DNA of 64,000 nt from positions 1,952,501-2,016,500 of the forward strand of contig NZ_JQLY01000001.1 in assembly GCF_000744455.1 (NCBI RefSeq), in the 5' to 3' direction. Below, piece after piece: positions 47,048-57,851 of the stretch (positions are counted from its first letter, which is position 1; the number at the start of each line of letters is the position of its first letter). Under the pieces are notes generated by a model, which worked only from the letters and a program-made list of their open reading frames with translations, was not told the origin of the DNA and did no database searches. The DNA is from Methanobacterium sp. SMA-27 (GTDB taxonomy: Archaea; Methanobacteriota; Methanobacteria; Methanobacteriales; Methanobacteriaceae). The translations under genes were made by a program, and so were the position numbers.

Positions 47048-48208
47048 TTATTCAAGTTCCGTAATCCAGTTTGTAATATCAGGGACATCAGTTGAAAGGT
47101 AATCCCTTGTGAATGTATTTCCTATTTCCTTGAGCATCTGTACAGACGATGGATGAAGCATCATGAATATATCGACACCGCATAACATCATTGTAAGACC
47201 CGTTATAATTTCCCATATTGGTCCACGGTAAGCTGTTGGTCCCCATTCATCTTTTTTCATCCAAGCTTCACGAGAACCCCATGCATTGGTTGTACCTGAT
47301 GACATTGGCATCTGAAGATCTGTGTCTCCTTTCAGTGCAGCCAGTCTAGTCCTGGTTATTACATCGATTGAGAATTCCACACCATACCCCAAGGCACATG
47401 TTGTTGGGTCCATGACAATATCTTTTTGAGTTAATCCTTCCTTCATTAAGTACTTGTTAAGAGTTTTCTGCATGTTAATGTCAGTTATTGCCCAAGATAG
47501 TACTGCATGATTATAATCCATAGCAGCCTTTGCAACTTTTCTGAAATCAAGATCAAGGTTTGCAGAAGCAAGCAGACATCTCTCACCTTCAGCTGCAGCT
47601 GCAGCAGCTTCAAGAACAATAGGATCCTTTATTGGATCTCCTGACCCTCCTATTACCAGAGGAACTTTAACTGCCTGGAGTACTTCTTCTATATCCTGTG
47701 CAGCTTGACGTGGAGTTTTATCCATTACCTTTGGACCAGTTCCTATTAAATGTATAGTGATCATGTTTGCTCCATAGTCCTTAACAGCCTTTTTTGCCCA
47801 TTCTCCAGGATGTTCCATAACATCCTCAAAATGTTCCCTTATTGGCTTAGGAAGGCCAGGCATGGGAATATCAAACACATCAAAAGTAACAACAGGAGCA
47901 TTTGGTTGTGCTTCTTCAAATCTGTAAAGTGCCTTTTGACCACCCAAGAAAACCGGTTTCCTTGTACCTGCACCCAGTTGAACCTCAGCAACCTCACCCG
48001 GATAGTTGTGCACCGGTGGTGCAAATGGTTCTATAGTTGGCAATGTTTCCTTTGCAATAACAGCTTGCTTTTGAGCAACCTGCTGCACCATTTTTTGGAC
48101 GGCTGGCATCAAATTAATTTCCAGCTCATCAAAGTCCATTCTAAAATCATTTATCTCTATGGTGTCTGTATTTTCCAATAGTTTAAGAAGTTGTGTCATT
48201 TTATCCAT
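47048..48208 (-). CDS. cdhD: CODH/ACS corrinoid iron-sulfur protein, small (delta) subunit
   Basis: 386 residues, TIM-barrel: AEVQLGAGTRKPVFLGGQKA, MITIHLIGTGPKVMDKTPRQ, VPLVIGGSGDPIKDPIVLEA and MDPTTCALGYGVEFSIDVIT. It forms the heterodimer with CdhE and positions the corrinoid. The N-terminal 45 residues are helical. It lies between cooC and cdhE with 12-base gaps, in the conserved methanogen order. Confidence 0.94.
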   Translation of the reverse strand: MDKMTQLLKLLENTDTIEINDFRMDFDELEINLMPAVQKMVQQVAQKQAVIAKETLPTIEPFAPPVHNYPGEVAEVQLGAGTRKPVFLGGQKALYRFEEAQPNAPVVTFDVFDIPMPGLPKPIREHFEDVMEHPGEWAKKAVKDYGANMITIHLIGTGPKVMDKTPRQAAQDIEEVLQAVKVPLVIGGSGDPIKDPIVLEAAAAAAEGERCLLASANLDLDFRKVAKAAMDYNHAVLSWAITDINMQKTLNKYLMKEGLTQKDIVMDPTTCALGYGVEFSIDVITRTRLAALKGDTDLQMPMSSGTTNAWGSREAWMKKDEWGPTAYRGPIWEIITGLTMMLCGVDIFMMLHPSSVQMLKEIGNTFTRDYLSTDVPDITNWITELE

Positions 48209-48220
48209 TGATACACATCC

Positions 48221-48979
48221 TTAATTTGAATTTAAAATCCTAGATACGATTTTTGAAACTGTAACAACAGAATTAGAATCATCTGGAAGGTTCACGAGAG
48301 GTGTTCCTTCAATATCATATTCTGCTACTTCTTCATCTTCGTAAATGGTTCCAATAATTTCAATACCAGTTTCTTTGGCTTTTTTAATTATCATATCTTT
48401 GTTATCTGGAGTGATTCTGTTAACAACAAGAAACATCTTTTTGAAGTTTATATCCAGCTCATTAGAAAGTTCTCCAATCCTTTGAGCTGTCAATATTCCT
48501 CTTTTTGATTTGTCTGTTACAACTAACATTGTGTCAACGTTTTGAGTTGTACGCCTACTTAAATGTTCAAGTCCTGCCTCTGTGTCTATAACTATATAAT
48601 CATAGTTTGCAGAAAGGGTTTCTATAATCTTTCTCAGCATATTATTAACTGCACAGTAACATCCACTCCCTTCCGGTCTTCCCATAACCAAAAGATCAAA
48701 TTTTGGTGTTTCAACTACAGACTCCATTATCTTGTAGTCAAGAATATCCCATTTATTCATATCCTTGGGAATGTTACCCTTCGCAGTGTCAACCTTCAAC
48801 TCTTCCCTCACATCACCAACAGTTTTTATAACTTCAACTCCAAGTGCCTCTGGAAGATTAGAGTCAGGATCTGCATCAATTGCAAGAATATCCTTATTTT
48901 TCTCTGACAAAGCCTTTATTAAAAGGGAAGAAAGCAATGTTTTACCTGTTCCACCTTTCCCACTTACCGCGATTATCAC
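48221..48979 (-). CDS. cooC: CODH maturation/nickel-insertion ATPase CooC
   Basis: 252 residues of the MinD/NifH-like P-loop family. Walker A AVSGKGGTGKTLLSSLLIKA lies at the N-terminus; IDADPDSNLPEALGVE and YIVIDTEAGLEHLSRRTTQN are the CooC switch regions, and GSGCYCAVNNMLR contains the cysteine pair that binds metal. It assists nickel loading of CODH or ACS clusters. GTG start. It sits within the cdh operon between cdhC and cdhD. Confidence 0.92.
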   Translation of the reverse strand: MIIAVSGKGGTGKTLLSSLLIKALSEKNKDILAIDADPDSNLPEALGVEVIKTVGDVREELKVDTAKGNIPKDMNKWDILDYKIMESVVETPKFDLLVMGRPEGSGCYCAVNNMLRKIIETLSANYDYIVIDTEAGLEHLSRRTTQNVDTMLVVTDKSKRGILTAQRIGELSNELDINFKKMFLVVNRITPDNKDMIIKKAKETGIEIIGTIYEDEEVAEYDIEGTPLVNLPDDSNSVVTVSKIVSRILNSN

Positions 48980-49041
48980 TAGATACTCTCCATTTATTTA
49001 GATAGAAATATTTTCAATATTATTCATTTATTATTGTAATT

Positions 49042-50457
49042 CTATTTTCTCTTAATTATCACCTTTTCAGCGTATATTTTAGCATTTCTGAAGATGATTT
49101 TAACTCCACCACTTGCTGAAGGTACTGTGAGTTCTGGTGCATATGCAACTTGTGTCATAGGTACTCCTTCAACTTCCATTTCAGGCATAGCTTCCATTTC
49201 TATAGAAGATTCTTCTTCAACTGAACCAGTTTCTTCTGCAGTTTTTGCTTTAGCTTCTTTCAACCTTTCAATGATAGGATGGTTTTTTTCTCTAAGGAAC
49301 TTTCTGATCTCTTTAATACTATTTGCATCTTCTTCGGTTGGTATTTTATCAGCCAGATCTTCTGGTATGAAATCTATAAGAGAATCTTTAATTGCTTTAG
49401 GAAGCCAAATAATCCTTTCATAACCACCATCTGCTTGTAAAAACTTTGGTGACCTCATGTATTCCAGACTTAAACCAGCAAATCCTTCAACTTGCTTTCC
49501 TCCAGAACATTGTCCTGCCATTGCAGAAAATGGAATTCCAAGAGGTGTTTCTCCTTTAAAGTCCCTGTCTACAATTCCTACGCCATCAAGTTCAGGTATG
49601 TAAAATGCAACCGCTTCAAAACATCCACAGGAAGTATGGGGGTATCCAAATACACTGTGTAGATAAACTCTGTCAACTGTTCCTTGAGATTTGTCTGCCA
49701 TTACAGTGTTCACATTGGCATATTCTCCCCTAATTTCGTCTAATACTTCTCCTTTATCAATTTCGAATATTGGACCATCAGGATCCATTTTAGCAGCTGC
49801 TCTGCAGTCAAACCAGTTAATTGCTCCGCAAAGTGCTGTTCTATCTGGTGTTACAATACATGTATGTGTTGGTGCAAATGATTGACACATAACGCAACCG
49901 TAAAATACATCTACATCCTCGTCTGAAAGTTCTCGAGCCCTTGCATCTCTTTCTTCATATTGTTTACTTGTATTTTCAAGGAAAGCTTCAACTTCTTTTT
50001 TATCCGTGTAAAATGTGATTGATATTTCCTCGATTATTGGAAATTCTTCTTTAAAAAGTATAGAAAGAGATTTTCCAAGATGTTCCAGTTCAAAACCGGC
50101 ATTCTTAGCTTCTTTGCTCACCCGACACCATATTTGATCGCGCTGATTTAGATGCATGAATCCTTTTATATAATTACTAAGTTCATGCGTTCTACGTTCT
50201 ATAACTCCTTCAAGTTCCTTTTCGAGTTTTTCTCCCTTTATCTCAATGAGAATACCGAATGGATATATTTCTCCTTCCTTCATCTCGCTGAGATTAGGGC
50301 CTATCACCTCTACTTTCCCGTTTTCAACATCTTCTTTTACTTGAACCAGTTCTGCCCCTATGGATTTAGGGCCTGCAAGTTCAACGAACATGTTCGCCGA
50401 TCTTATCCGTTCTCCCTCGTACATTGGGCTGACATCAACAGGTATATCCTCAAACAT
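49042..50457 (-). CDS. cdhC: Acetyl-CoA synthase (CODH/ACS beta subunit)
   Basis: 471 residues. A-cluster ligands are visible in DVFYGCVMCQSFAPTHTCIV (C188, C191, C200), ALCGAINWFDC (C210, C218) and HTSCGCFE (C277, C279). The Ni-Ni-4Fe4S site joins the methyl group, CO and CoA. The C-terminal tail (about 395-435) is acidic and glutamate-rich before a final PSASGGVKIIFRNAKIYAEK strand set. The gene lacks the N-terminal CODH-binding domain of bacterial ACS, as in archaea. Confidence 0.95.
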   Translation of the reverse strand: MFEDIPVDVSPMYEGERIRSANMFVELAGPKSIGAELVQVKEDVENGKVEVIGPNLSEMKEGEIYPFGILIEIKGEKLEKELEGVIERRTHELSNYIKGFMHLNQRDQIWCRVSKEAKNAGFELEHLGKSLSILFKEEFPIIEEISITFYTDKKEVEAFLENTSKQYEERDARARELSDEDVDVFYGCVMCQSFAPTHTCIVTPDRTALCGAINWFDCRAAAKMDPDGPIFEIDKGEVLDEIRGEYANVNTVMADKSQGTVDRVYLHSVFGYPHTSCGCFEAVAFYIPELDGVGIVDRDFKGETPLGIPFSAMAGQCSGGKQVEGFAGLSLEYMRSPKFLQADGGYERIIWLPKAIKDSLIDFIPEDLADKIPTEEDANSIKEIRKFLREKNHPIIERLKEAKAKTAEETGSVEEESSIEMEAMPEMEVEGVPMTQVAYAPELTVPSASGGVKIIFRNAKIYAEKVIIKRK

Positions 50458-50519
50458 TGCATTCCTCCGATTTATCTATTTCTAGTTTATATATGCTATA
50501 TATTCCAGTTTTTAATTAA

Positions 50520-51032
50520 TTAGTCTGTTTTCATTTTTTCAAGGTATATTGACCATTCTTTATCCTTCATATTAGGGAATGATGCATCTGCATTTGAGTG
50601 GAAATATTTACAAAGTGTAAGGGTTTTAAGATGTGGTGCAAAGTGCTTTAGAGTTGAAAGACCCTGTGAAGCCATGTAATATATGCCTCCAATGAATATA
50701 ACCAAATCATGTTGTCCTTCACCTTTCAAACCTTCCCATTCAGGGTCTTTTAAGAGGTTAATAATTTCAACAATTCCATATGCCTTTGTTTCTACTCTTT
50801 TGTCAAGATAAATCTTGAAGGTATCTGCGGTAGTTACAATGGGCAGATCCCATTTTTCAGCTATTTCAATTGAATGAGTAACAAGAGGTTCCTCTTTTGC
50901 AAGTGGTCCTAATACTAATAACGGCCTTTTTGCTTTTTTAACCATCATCTTAGCAGTTTCAGGTGTCACCATAAGTGCCTGTTTGGGTCCTGCTATAACA
51001 GTTGGCTGCCATGGAATAACTCTTTCATTCAT
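50520..51032 (-). CDS. cdhB: CODH/ACS epsilon subunit
   Basis: 170 residues: [58 protein letters not shown] and [20 protein letters not shown]. The fold resembles a DHS-like NAD/FAD domain; it binds the alpha subunit and may aid electron transfer. The start codon abuts the cdhA stop (TAGATG), so translation is coupled. Confidence 0.94.
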   Translation of the reverse strand: MNERVIPWQPTVIAGPKQALMVTPETAKMMVKKAKRPLLVLGPLAKEEPLVTHSIEIAEKWDLPIVTTADTFKIYLDKRVETKAYGIVEIINLLKDPEWEGLKGEGQHDLVIFIGGIYYMASQGLSTLKHFAPHLKTLTLCKYFHSNADASFPNMKDKEWSIYLEKMKTD

Positions 51033-53390
51033 CTAATCACCTTTCATATCCATTAAAGAAGGTTCTTGAGGTAATTTTTTAGGTTTCCAATTTTTTTCAT
51101 CTAATATTTTCATAACATCCCTTTTATAGGTGATTGGAATATCCTTTTGAACCCTTACAAACTTGTAAATATCTTCGGGTATGGTTCCAAAGTACTTCTT
51201 GTGAAGATCTATGTAATGGTTAAGCTTTAACTGGCGACCCTTTGAAGTATCGTTTGGTCTTAAACATAATTTAGCAGTCATTACGGTTGCTTCTCCAATA
51301 GTTTCAGCGGCATAAAGAAGGTGTTCAGGTGCAGGTTCCCCATTTACAATTTCTCCATTTCTTAGATCGTTGACCTGCCATGATTCCTCTTTGTCTGTCC
51401 TTCCTAAGAATAAACGCCTATATTTAGAAGCATGAGGACCTACAACTACAGGTATTCCCCATCTGTTTACACCAGTTGCAATTGCAGCCGCTTTCTGAGA
51501 ATATGCTCCCCACGCAACACCGCATGCTCCCACCCTGTTAAGTATATAATCTGCTATTTCCTCAAAATTGCCTTCTAAAGGCTTTTTAGCAAATATATTA
51601 GCGATTTTAATAGCCACGCCAGGGATATGTGCATTTGAAACACAAGACCCCATGTTTACAAGTCCTTTTGCTTCAAAAGATCCACTATAACGCTCGTATA
51701 GAGTTTTTCCTTCTTCATCCTTGTATTCCCCAAGCGTCATTGCTCCACAGCCAGTTGTGACTACTATATAATTCCTTTCAAGGAACTCTTCAGCCATTTT
51801 AGCTACTTCTTCTCCACCATCAGGGTAGTTAGTGCAGCCGACAAATGCTATAACTCCAGGAATGTCTCCTAAAACAATAGGTGCACCAACCCTTCTGACT
51901 TCAACATCTTGAACAGGCCCTCTGCCTGCCCTTATGTTATATTTCTGGTCTTGGAGGTTTATTTCACCTATTTTAGCCATCATTGATATGATTGGTATGT
52001 CCCTCGGACATTCTTGTTCGCATCTTCCACAGGAATAACAGATGTCATTGTTATAAAGTCTCTGCATCTGGGAGAGATCTCCCGTACTAGCAGCCATTAC
52101 AGCATCCATCATGGGTATGCTATTTGGACATACACGATCACACCATTCACATTCTGTACATTCTTTTGCTAATTCAACAACTTCATCTAAATCTGGAAGT
52201 ACTTTAACTTTAGAACGTCCCTCTGATGTTTTCATTGCAACTTTAGCAGCTACTTCCCCAACTTTATCAGGGTTTAATATCAATGCGCCTTCGATTTGGT
52301 TGTTGACAAGTTCTGATACGATTTTATCAGAGTCTTCATCTGTTTTATTAGGAAGTCCAAGACACATCTTATCAGTGGTTGCAATTACCACTGCATTATT
52401 TTTCTTGGCTTCTTCAAGCACATCTGTTCGTATACATTGTTCATCAACAATTATAACATCAGCAACACCACTTCGTATGAATTTGAGTTGTTTTGAAATG
52501 GGACCCACAATTTTTGCATTTTTATTGTAACGGGTTATATCTATTGCAGCACAACATATACCACAGACCTCCAAATCTTCTTCAAGATTCTGCTCCTCCA
52601 GGTAGTCCATTATGCCTGCTCCAGGGGCAACATTATGTCCAATGCATAGAATCACTGGTTTTTCCCTGTCAATTGTTCCTATTCCAAGTTCCACCAGTGG
52701 TGCTTCAGCATCACCTTTTGGCATGTCAAGAGCAACTATCTGTGCCAAATCTCCTATTTCTTTTCCAAGATTATCCATTAAGCCTGCGTGAAGTGCTTTT
52801 GATTCAAAATCAATACTACTACCTTCTTGCCCAGTATGACAAGCTGAAAGGAGGTGAACCATCTGTTCTTCAAGATAATCTAAAGCTTCTTTTAAATCTC
52901 CTAATTTTTTAGGTGTTTTACCTATTAATGTCCTCATAATTGGGGCTTCAATATCTATGCCCGTCCCCATATCTATTGGGAAGTCTTTGCCTTTTTTATC
53001 AATGAGATATTCCAGGAGATGTCTAGCGTGTCCTGAATGGGCTGCTGATCCAATACAGCATGCAAGAAGTACTGTTCTAGCTTGCTGTGCGGCAGCATCA
53101 ATACCACACGCTCCTTTTTTCCCGAGTAGGTCACATTTACCATATGTGCATAAACAACACATATCGCAGAGTGGAGCGTAGAATGGCTCGTATCTCTCCA
53201 GTAACTTCATGTCCCAAGATCGTAAATCTGTTACATTCGGTTTTTGAGTAGGACCCATAGGTACCAATGGTTCATCAGTACTTTGAGTTCCTTCTTTCTG
53301 GATTATATCTCCTATTGATATCTTGAAATCCTTTGTTTTCCAAAAATCGTCCTTGAATTCCTTAGGTTTAGGTGCCATGCTTATCACCAA
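51033..53390 (-). CDS. cdhA: Carbon monoxide dehydrogenase (CODH/ACS alpha subunit)
   Basis: 785 residues. N-terminal [22 protein letters not shown] cysteines bind the B/D clusters. Two ferredoxin-type motifs ([16 protein letters not shown] and [16 protein letters not shown]) mark the archaeal alpha subunit, and the C-cluster ligands include [32 protein letters not shown] and [10 protein letters not shown]. It interconverts CO2 and CO with ferredoxin. First gene of the operon, with a TATA-like element upstream. Confidence 0.96.
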   Translation of the reverse strand: MVISMAPKPKEFKDDFWKTKDFKISIGDIIQKEGTQSTDEPLVPMGPTQKPNVTDLRSWDMKLLERYEPFYAPLCDMCCLCTYGKCDLLGKKGACGIDAAAQQARTVLLACCIGSAAHSGHARHLLEYLIDKKGKDFPIDMGTGIDIEAPIMRTLIGKTPKKLGDLKEALDYLEEQMVHLLSACHTGQEGSSIDFESKALHAGLMDNLGKEIGDLAQIVALDMPKGDAEAPLVELGIGTIDREKPVILCIGHNVAPGAGIMDYLEEQNLEEDLEVCGICCAAIDITRYNKNAKIVGPISKQLKFIRSGVADVIIVDEQCIRTDVLEEAKKNNAVVIATTDKMCLGLPNKTDEDSDKIVSELVNNQIEGALILNPDKVGEVAAKVAMKTSEGRSKVKVLPDLDEVVELAKECTECEWCDRVCPNSIPMMDAVMAASTGDLSQMQRLYNNDICYSCGRCEQECPRDIPIISMMAKIGEINLQDQKYNIRAGRGPVQDVEVRRVGAPIVLGDIPGVIAFVGCTNYPDGGEEVAKMAEEFLERNYIVVTTGCGAMTLGEYKDEEGKTLYERYSGSFEAKGLVNMGSCVSNAHIPGVAIKIANIFAKKPLEGNFEEIADYILNRVGACGVAWGAYSQKAAAIATGVNRWGIPVVVGPHASKYRRLFLGRTDKEESWQVNDLRNGEIVNGEPAPEHLLYAAETIGEATVMTAKLCLRPNDTSKGRQLKLNHYIDLHKKYFGTIPEDIYKFVRVQKDIPITYKRDVMKILDEKNWKPKKLPQEPSLMDMKGD

Positions 53391-53429
53391 TTATTAATGA
53401 TTTATAATGATGTTTTTCCTATGTAACAA

Positions 53430-53443
53430 TATATATATAAATA
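53430..53443 (-). promoter_or_regulatory. TATA-box candidate for the cdh operon
   Basis: Minus-strand ATTTATATATATAT lies about 40-53 bases upstream of the cdhA start, preceded by a purine/ACC-containing BRE-like stretch. It is the strongest TATA element in the 260-base gap and fits a single promoter for cdhABC-cooC-cdhDE and the ferredoxin. Confidence 0.5.
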
Positions 53444-53651
53444 TGTGGGTATTACGTTTTATCAAAATTCTATGTCTTTTTGATTAAAAAGTGATTTGAT
53501 CTGTTGATCAAAATTATTGATAGAGAGGTTATTATAAACAAAAAGAACAATACTGCTGGGTTCTAACAATTTTCAATATTTTATTTAGAATATTATTAAA
53601 AATCTTATAAAAAATAGTATAAAAAAATTTTTCCTAAGAATTTTTATTGGA

Positions 53652-54725
53652 TTATACTTGTGGTTCTAATCTCTTAATCATGAAAGCTAAGAAACCAACT
53701 ATCATTGGAAATAGGAACAAATACATTATAATAAGTAGTATAGGAGGTATTAAAGCCCCCATTACAGTTGAAGCTGCTATTAACATGATCATTGTTATAA
53801 CCGGAGCAAGAATTGCAATAAACATGTATAACATTGTGAATGAATTTAGTTTCTGGGCATAATCCTTTAATTTCATCCTTAATTCATAAGCAGTGTCCTC
53901 TGCAATAACGTTAAGTGTTTTTGCAAGATCTCCTCCGCTTGAAAGCGTTCTTGTTATCTGATAAACAGCCCTTCGAAGTCCTTCAGAATTTATCCTGTCG
54001 CTCATGTCAACTAATGCTTTTTCAGTTGTTTCACCATATTTTATTTCTTCAAGCGCTCTTGCAAATTCTTCTGAAAGAGCCCCATAACCTGAGAGAGCAA
54101 CAGACCTCATACTATCGTGCATTCCTATACCTGCACGAAGTTCTGTCGCCATTTGTCTCAATGCAAATGGTAATTCTCTTGATGCTTCGTTTGAACGTGA
54201 CCCCTTTTTGATGTTGGGTAAGTAAACAATAACTAAAGACATCATGAGGATTATTAATCCAAAAGCTGCCCCTATAATTATTCCAAATCCGAGTATGATC
54301 ATGAGCATGAACACAACAACAAATGAAATTCCACCCATTACAATGATCATTCTTGGTTCTAGGCCCTGTTTCTCATCTTCTTTTAGAAGTTCTTCTAAAG
54401 ATGCCTTTTGATAAACATCTTTTTTAACCTTCTTTTCCTTGGCCGGTTTCAAACCCCTATCATATTTTTTATCAATTAATTCTTTGAAGATCTCTATCTC
54501 ATCCTTGTCCATACGCATTTTTTCGATTACACGAGGTGATGTTCTTTTAACAGTACTTTTACTAGATGAGGTCCTTTTTAATCCTTGACCAACTTTACCG
54601 GTTCTGGTTCTAATTTGACTCAGTTTATCAACTGGTACAGATACTCCTTCGCCAACCTTCTTAGTTGAATCTACGGTCATTCCACCTATTCTATTGAAGA
54701 AATTTTTGAGACCTTCAAAAACCAT
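53652..54725 (-). CDS. TadC/GspF-like secretion membrane protein (type II secretion F family)
   Basis: 357 residues. A 110-residue basic N-terminal cytoplasmic part precedes two membrane helices ([40 protein letters not shown]). Then comes the F-domain ([40 protein letters not shown], then [20 protein letters not shown]) and two C-terminal helices. It is the inner-membrane platform of archaeal pilus or secretion machines. The ATPase gene lies 58 bases upstream on the same strand. No pilin gene is seen nearby. Confidence 0.87.
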   Translation of the reverse strand: MVFEGLKNFFNRIGGMTVDSTKKVGEGVSVPVDKLSQIRTRTGKVGQGLKRTSSSKSTVKRTSPRVIEKMRMDKDEIEIFKELIDKKYDRGLKPAKEKKVKKDVYQKASLEELLKEDEKQGLEPRMIIVMGGISFVVVFMLMIILGFGIIIGAAFGLIILMMSLVIVYLPNIKKGSRSNEASRELPFALRQMATELRAGIGMHDSMRSVALSGYGALSEEFARALEEIKYGETTEKALVDMSDRINSEGLRRAVYQITRTLSSGGDLAKTLNVIAEDTAYELRMKLKDYAQKLNSFTMLYMFIAILAPVITMIMLIAASTVMGALIPPILLIIMYLFLFPMIVGFLAFMIKRLEPQV

Positions 54726-54783
54726 TTTATCACCAAAAAGTACCCTTTAATGTTTAATAATTAATTTAATTATCTTTTGCTAA

Positions 54784-56409
54784 TTATAATATCTTTTCGA
54801 GAATTTGCTCAGGATCTTTATAATAATTGTTAATATAATTTCCAACTTCCTCTATGGATCTTAAGTTATTATCTGCCAGATACTCCAGTAAAAGTCTCCT
54901 TTTTTCGATCTCTTCTTCGATATCAGTAATTCCTATTCCCCTAAGTTCAGCTATGTCTCGCAGGGTTTGGCTTGCTATTCCAACATATTCCACCTTATCA
55001 GAAACATTATTCCATTCAAAAACTCTATTTAACTGAACATTGCCCTCTTCCATTCCCACTATTTCTGCAACCTCAGTTACACGTCTGATTGAGCCGCCTT
55101 CTGGTCTGTACATCCTGTTTTGCATTATAATAAAATCAAGGGCAGGAATCATGATAGTTGGTACATTCATTGGAGGGTTTACCAATCTTGTAACAGTTTC
55201 CCTCGCAGTGTTTGAGTGAACAGTTCCCATACCTGAGTGTCCTGTGTTCAATGCTGTAAAAAGAGTTACAGCTTCACCGCCCCTCACTTCACCTACTATT
55301 ACTCTATCTGGTCTCTGTCTCAATGAATTTTTAACAAGAGTATCCATTGTTAATTCTCCCTTCCCTTCAATATTAGGTGGGCGGGTTTCCATTCTCAAAA
55401 CATGAGTATGAGGAAGTTGAAGCTCTAAAGTATCCTCAATTGTTATTATACGTTCTCGTGGAGGTGTGAAAGCTGTAACCGCATTTAAAGTAGTTGTTTT
55501 ACCTGAACCAGTTCCTCCAGCAATTATAGCATTACAAGGTTTAACACCAAGTCCATCGGTGCAAACCCATAAAAAACCAGCAAGATGAGAGGATAAAGTT
55601 TTGAAATTAATCAAATCTACAATTGTTAATGGGTCTTTCCTGAATTTCCTAATAGTTAATGTTGCACCATCTGCAGAAACAGGAGGTATTGTTGCGTTTA
55701 CCCTTGAACCATCAGGGAGCCTAGCATCAAGTATAGGCGTTTGTTGATCTATTCTACGGTTAACTTGCCTAGCAATAACATCAATTATTGCCTTGATATC
55801 GGAATCATCATCAAAAATAACATTCGTAATCATCATACCTATCTTTCGGTGGTAAACAAACACATTTCTATTTACACCTATCACCATTATCTCTTCGAGG
55901 TCGTCATCCTTTATCATTGGATCTAGCTGACCATAACCAAGCATTTCCTGTGATATTTGGGTTGCCAGTCTGTCAACATCCCTCACGCCTTTAGATCTTA
56001 AAAATTCCTTTACTTCCCCTATAAAACTTCCTTCATCTATTCGAAAATCTTCACCTTGTGCCACTGCTACCTCAACTAGTTTTTCACGAACTTCGTTGAA
56101 TATCAATCGTTCATTTTCAGAAAACTTAGGAAGACTCACATTATAAGTGGGTATTAAACCTTCTTCTATAATTTCTGCCTTTAAAACATCCGAAACTTTT
56201 TTTACAGACTTTGAACGTTTAGAAGGCCGTTTCATGACTTTATCTAAATTAAATGCCGAATCTTCACTTTTATCCGGAGCCTTATGTATCGGCTCTTCTT
56301 TTTTTTCTTTACTCTGCTTAAATATGTCATTTGAGTCGTTTTTAGACTCATCATCATCAGCAAATTCCCCAAGAAGATCTCTGAGGATTTCTTTACGTTT
56401 ATCTTTCAT
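54784..56409 (-). CDS. TadA/VirB11-like secretion ATPase
   Basis: 541 residues from ATG 56409 (a TTG at 56439 would add ten). The central domain has Walker [21 protein letters not shown], an Asp box with [13 protein letters not shown], Walker B-like [12 protein letters not shown] and the His box [11 protein letters not shown]. It hexamerises under the membrane and powers pilin or substrate movement with the TadC-like partner downstream. The first 90 residues are charged and low complexity. Confidence 0.9.
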   Translation of the reverse strand: MKDKRKEILRDLLGEFADDDESKNDSNDIFKQSKEKKEEPIHKAPDKSEDSAFNLDKVMKRPSKRSKSVKKVSDVLKAEIIEEGLIPTYNVSLPKFSENERLIFNEVREKLVEVAVAQGEDFRIDEGSFIGEVKEFLRSKGVRDVDRLATQISQEMLGYGQLDPMIKDDDLEEIMVIGVNRNVFVYHRKIGMMITNVIFDDDSDIKAIIDVIARQVNRRIDQQTPILDARLPDGSRVNATIPPVSADGATLTIRKFRKDPLTIVDLINFKTLSSHLAGFLWVCTDGLGVKPCNAIIAGGTGSGKTTTLNAVTAFTPPRERIITIEDTLELQLPHTHVLRMETRPPNIEGKGELTMDTLVKNSLRQRPDRVIVGEVRGGEAVTLFTALNTGHSGMGTVHSNTARETVTRLVNPPMNVPTIMIPALDFIIMQNRMYRPEGGSIRRVTEVAEIVGMEEGNVQLNRVFEWNNVSDKVEYVGIASQTLRDIAELRGIGITDIEEEIEKRRLLLEYLADNNLRSIEEVGNYINNYYKDPEQILEKIL

Positions 56410-56822
56410 AACTCTCAGATATCTATATAATTTAACCAATATTTAAGGATAACTTTTTATTATTGTATTCTTTTTCTAAAAATAAGATCATGAAATTAAA
56501 TGTTTTTTAATACAATCAATGCAAATGATAAACTATTTCTAATTATAAAATTTGTCAATTTTTTCAGATAAATGAATCTACTATATTTCAGTATTTAACA
56601 TATTATCCAGAATAATTTAAATTAGAATATTATGATATAAATCAACAAAAATAAAAATAGATAACAACATTACCCCAAATCATAATATCCGCTGTTAATT
56701 ATTTGATTTTATTTAATTTTTATGCTTAAATATTAATAATATACAAAATGTGACTGTTTGATTGGAAGTATATTCATTCTTTTTGTGGTAATATTAAATT
56801 AGATTTTTCAACCAAAGCTATA
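56410..56822. other. AT-rich intergenic stretch, no gene seen
   Basis: About 400 bases upstream of the secretion ATPase and downstream of a small hypothetical gene. Many A/T runs and TATA-like strings occur. There is no pilin-like frame (class III signal peptide) on either strand that I could find. Confidence 0.45.
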
Positions 56823-57029
56823 TTATTCAACTTCCAAATCCAAACATCTTATTTTACTATGTAGATCCCAAAGCTCATCATATAATCTATGATAACTATC
56901 ACTTGATGGATCATCTTTAATAAGTAATATCTCATTATATTTTGAATAGAATTCATTTTTTAATTCAAATAGTGTTTTATGTTCGTTTATTAAAACGTTA
57001 ATTTCATAAATTTTACTTATATCCTCCAT
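56823..57029 (-). CDS. Hypothetical protein, 68 residues
   Basis: MEDISKIYEINVLINEHKTL then LFELKNEFYSKYNEILLIKD and a helical, charged end (LWDLHSKIRCLDLEVE). It is predicted as mostly helical or coiled-coil, soluble. No family recognised. It lies downstream of a response-regulator gene on the same strand with a 218-base gap. The start has no strong ribosome-binding site, although gggggttt upstream could serve. Confidence 0.45.
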   Translation of the reverse strand: MEDISKIYEINVLINEHKTLFELKNEFYSKYNEILLIKDDPSSDSYHRLYDELWDLHSKIRCLDLEVE

Positions 57030-57247
57030 TATTGCTTAAACCCCCATTGTTCTATTAAAAATATTGAAAAATTTTCGTCTAAAAACATACTATTTTCAAT
57101 TGGTATTTGTTACAAATAAATTTTGTTGAAACTTATAAAAAAGATAACCTGAGACCATCAGATAAGTAAAAAAAAATATATATTATTAAAAAAATAATAA
57201 TCAAAAAAATTAGTACTACATCTCTTTATTAAAATAATTACCATTAA

Positions 57248-57703
57248 TCATGCTGCAATATTTTTTATTTTTTTTATGGTTCTTTTTATGAATTTCAACA
57301 GTTTAGAACCGTTTTTCAATTTTTTCTCCCTTTCAAATTTGTATAATGCCATCTGTATGGAAGTATATAACCCAATATCATCGAATGGCTTTGTTATATA
57401 ACCATATGGGTTGGTCATTGATGCTCTTTCTAATATCTCATTATCATAATAGGCTGTAAGATATATAAAAGGTATATCATGGAGTTTTCTTATTATCTGG
57501 GCTGTTTTTATTCCATCTAAATCCCCTTTTAATATAATATCCATTACTATTATATTAGGTTGCATTTCATTTGATTTTGATATTGCATCTTTTCCATTAG
57601 ATACAATTCCAAGTACAAAATAACCCATATTTTCTAATCGTTGCTTTAAATCTTTAGCAACTATGGATTCATCTTCTACAATTAAAATTTTTGTATTATT
57701 CAT
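57248..57703 (-). CDS. Response regulator receiver-domain protein
   Basis: 151 residues from ATG 57703 (an in-frame ATG at 57715 adds four). Receiver domain: TKILIVEDESIVAKDLKQRL (acidic pair), NIIVMDIILKGDLDG (phospho-acceptor Asp), FIYLTAYYD (Thr switch) and YGYITKPFD (Lys). The C-terminal 30 residues are basic and helical (KLLKFIKRTIKKIKNIA), not a known output domain. The group is typical of methanogen PAS/kinase systems; no kinase is adjacent. Confidence 0.87.
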   Translation of the reverse strand: MNNTKILIVEDESIVAKDLKQRLENMGYFVLGIVSNGKDAISKSNEMQPNIIVMDIILKGDLDGIKTAQIIRKLHDIPFIYLTAYYDNEILERASMTNPYGYITKPFDDIGLYTSIQMALYKFEREKKLKNGSKLLKFIKRTIKKIKNIAA

Positions 57704-57851
57704 TCCCTGCCCCATGTCTCACTAGAAATTTAATTAGATTCGAATAAATACAAATTTTATAAACATTGATATTAAATTATGGGATCAAATAGTTAGAAAT
57801 TAAAAAATTTTTATCAGAAAAATATGTTTATTAAAAGATATAATTAACCAT

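Noticed and set aside
52493..52912. Antisense frame within cdhA
   Set aside because: It is opposite a highly conserved catalytic subunit and has no start signal or family.
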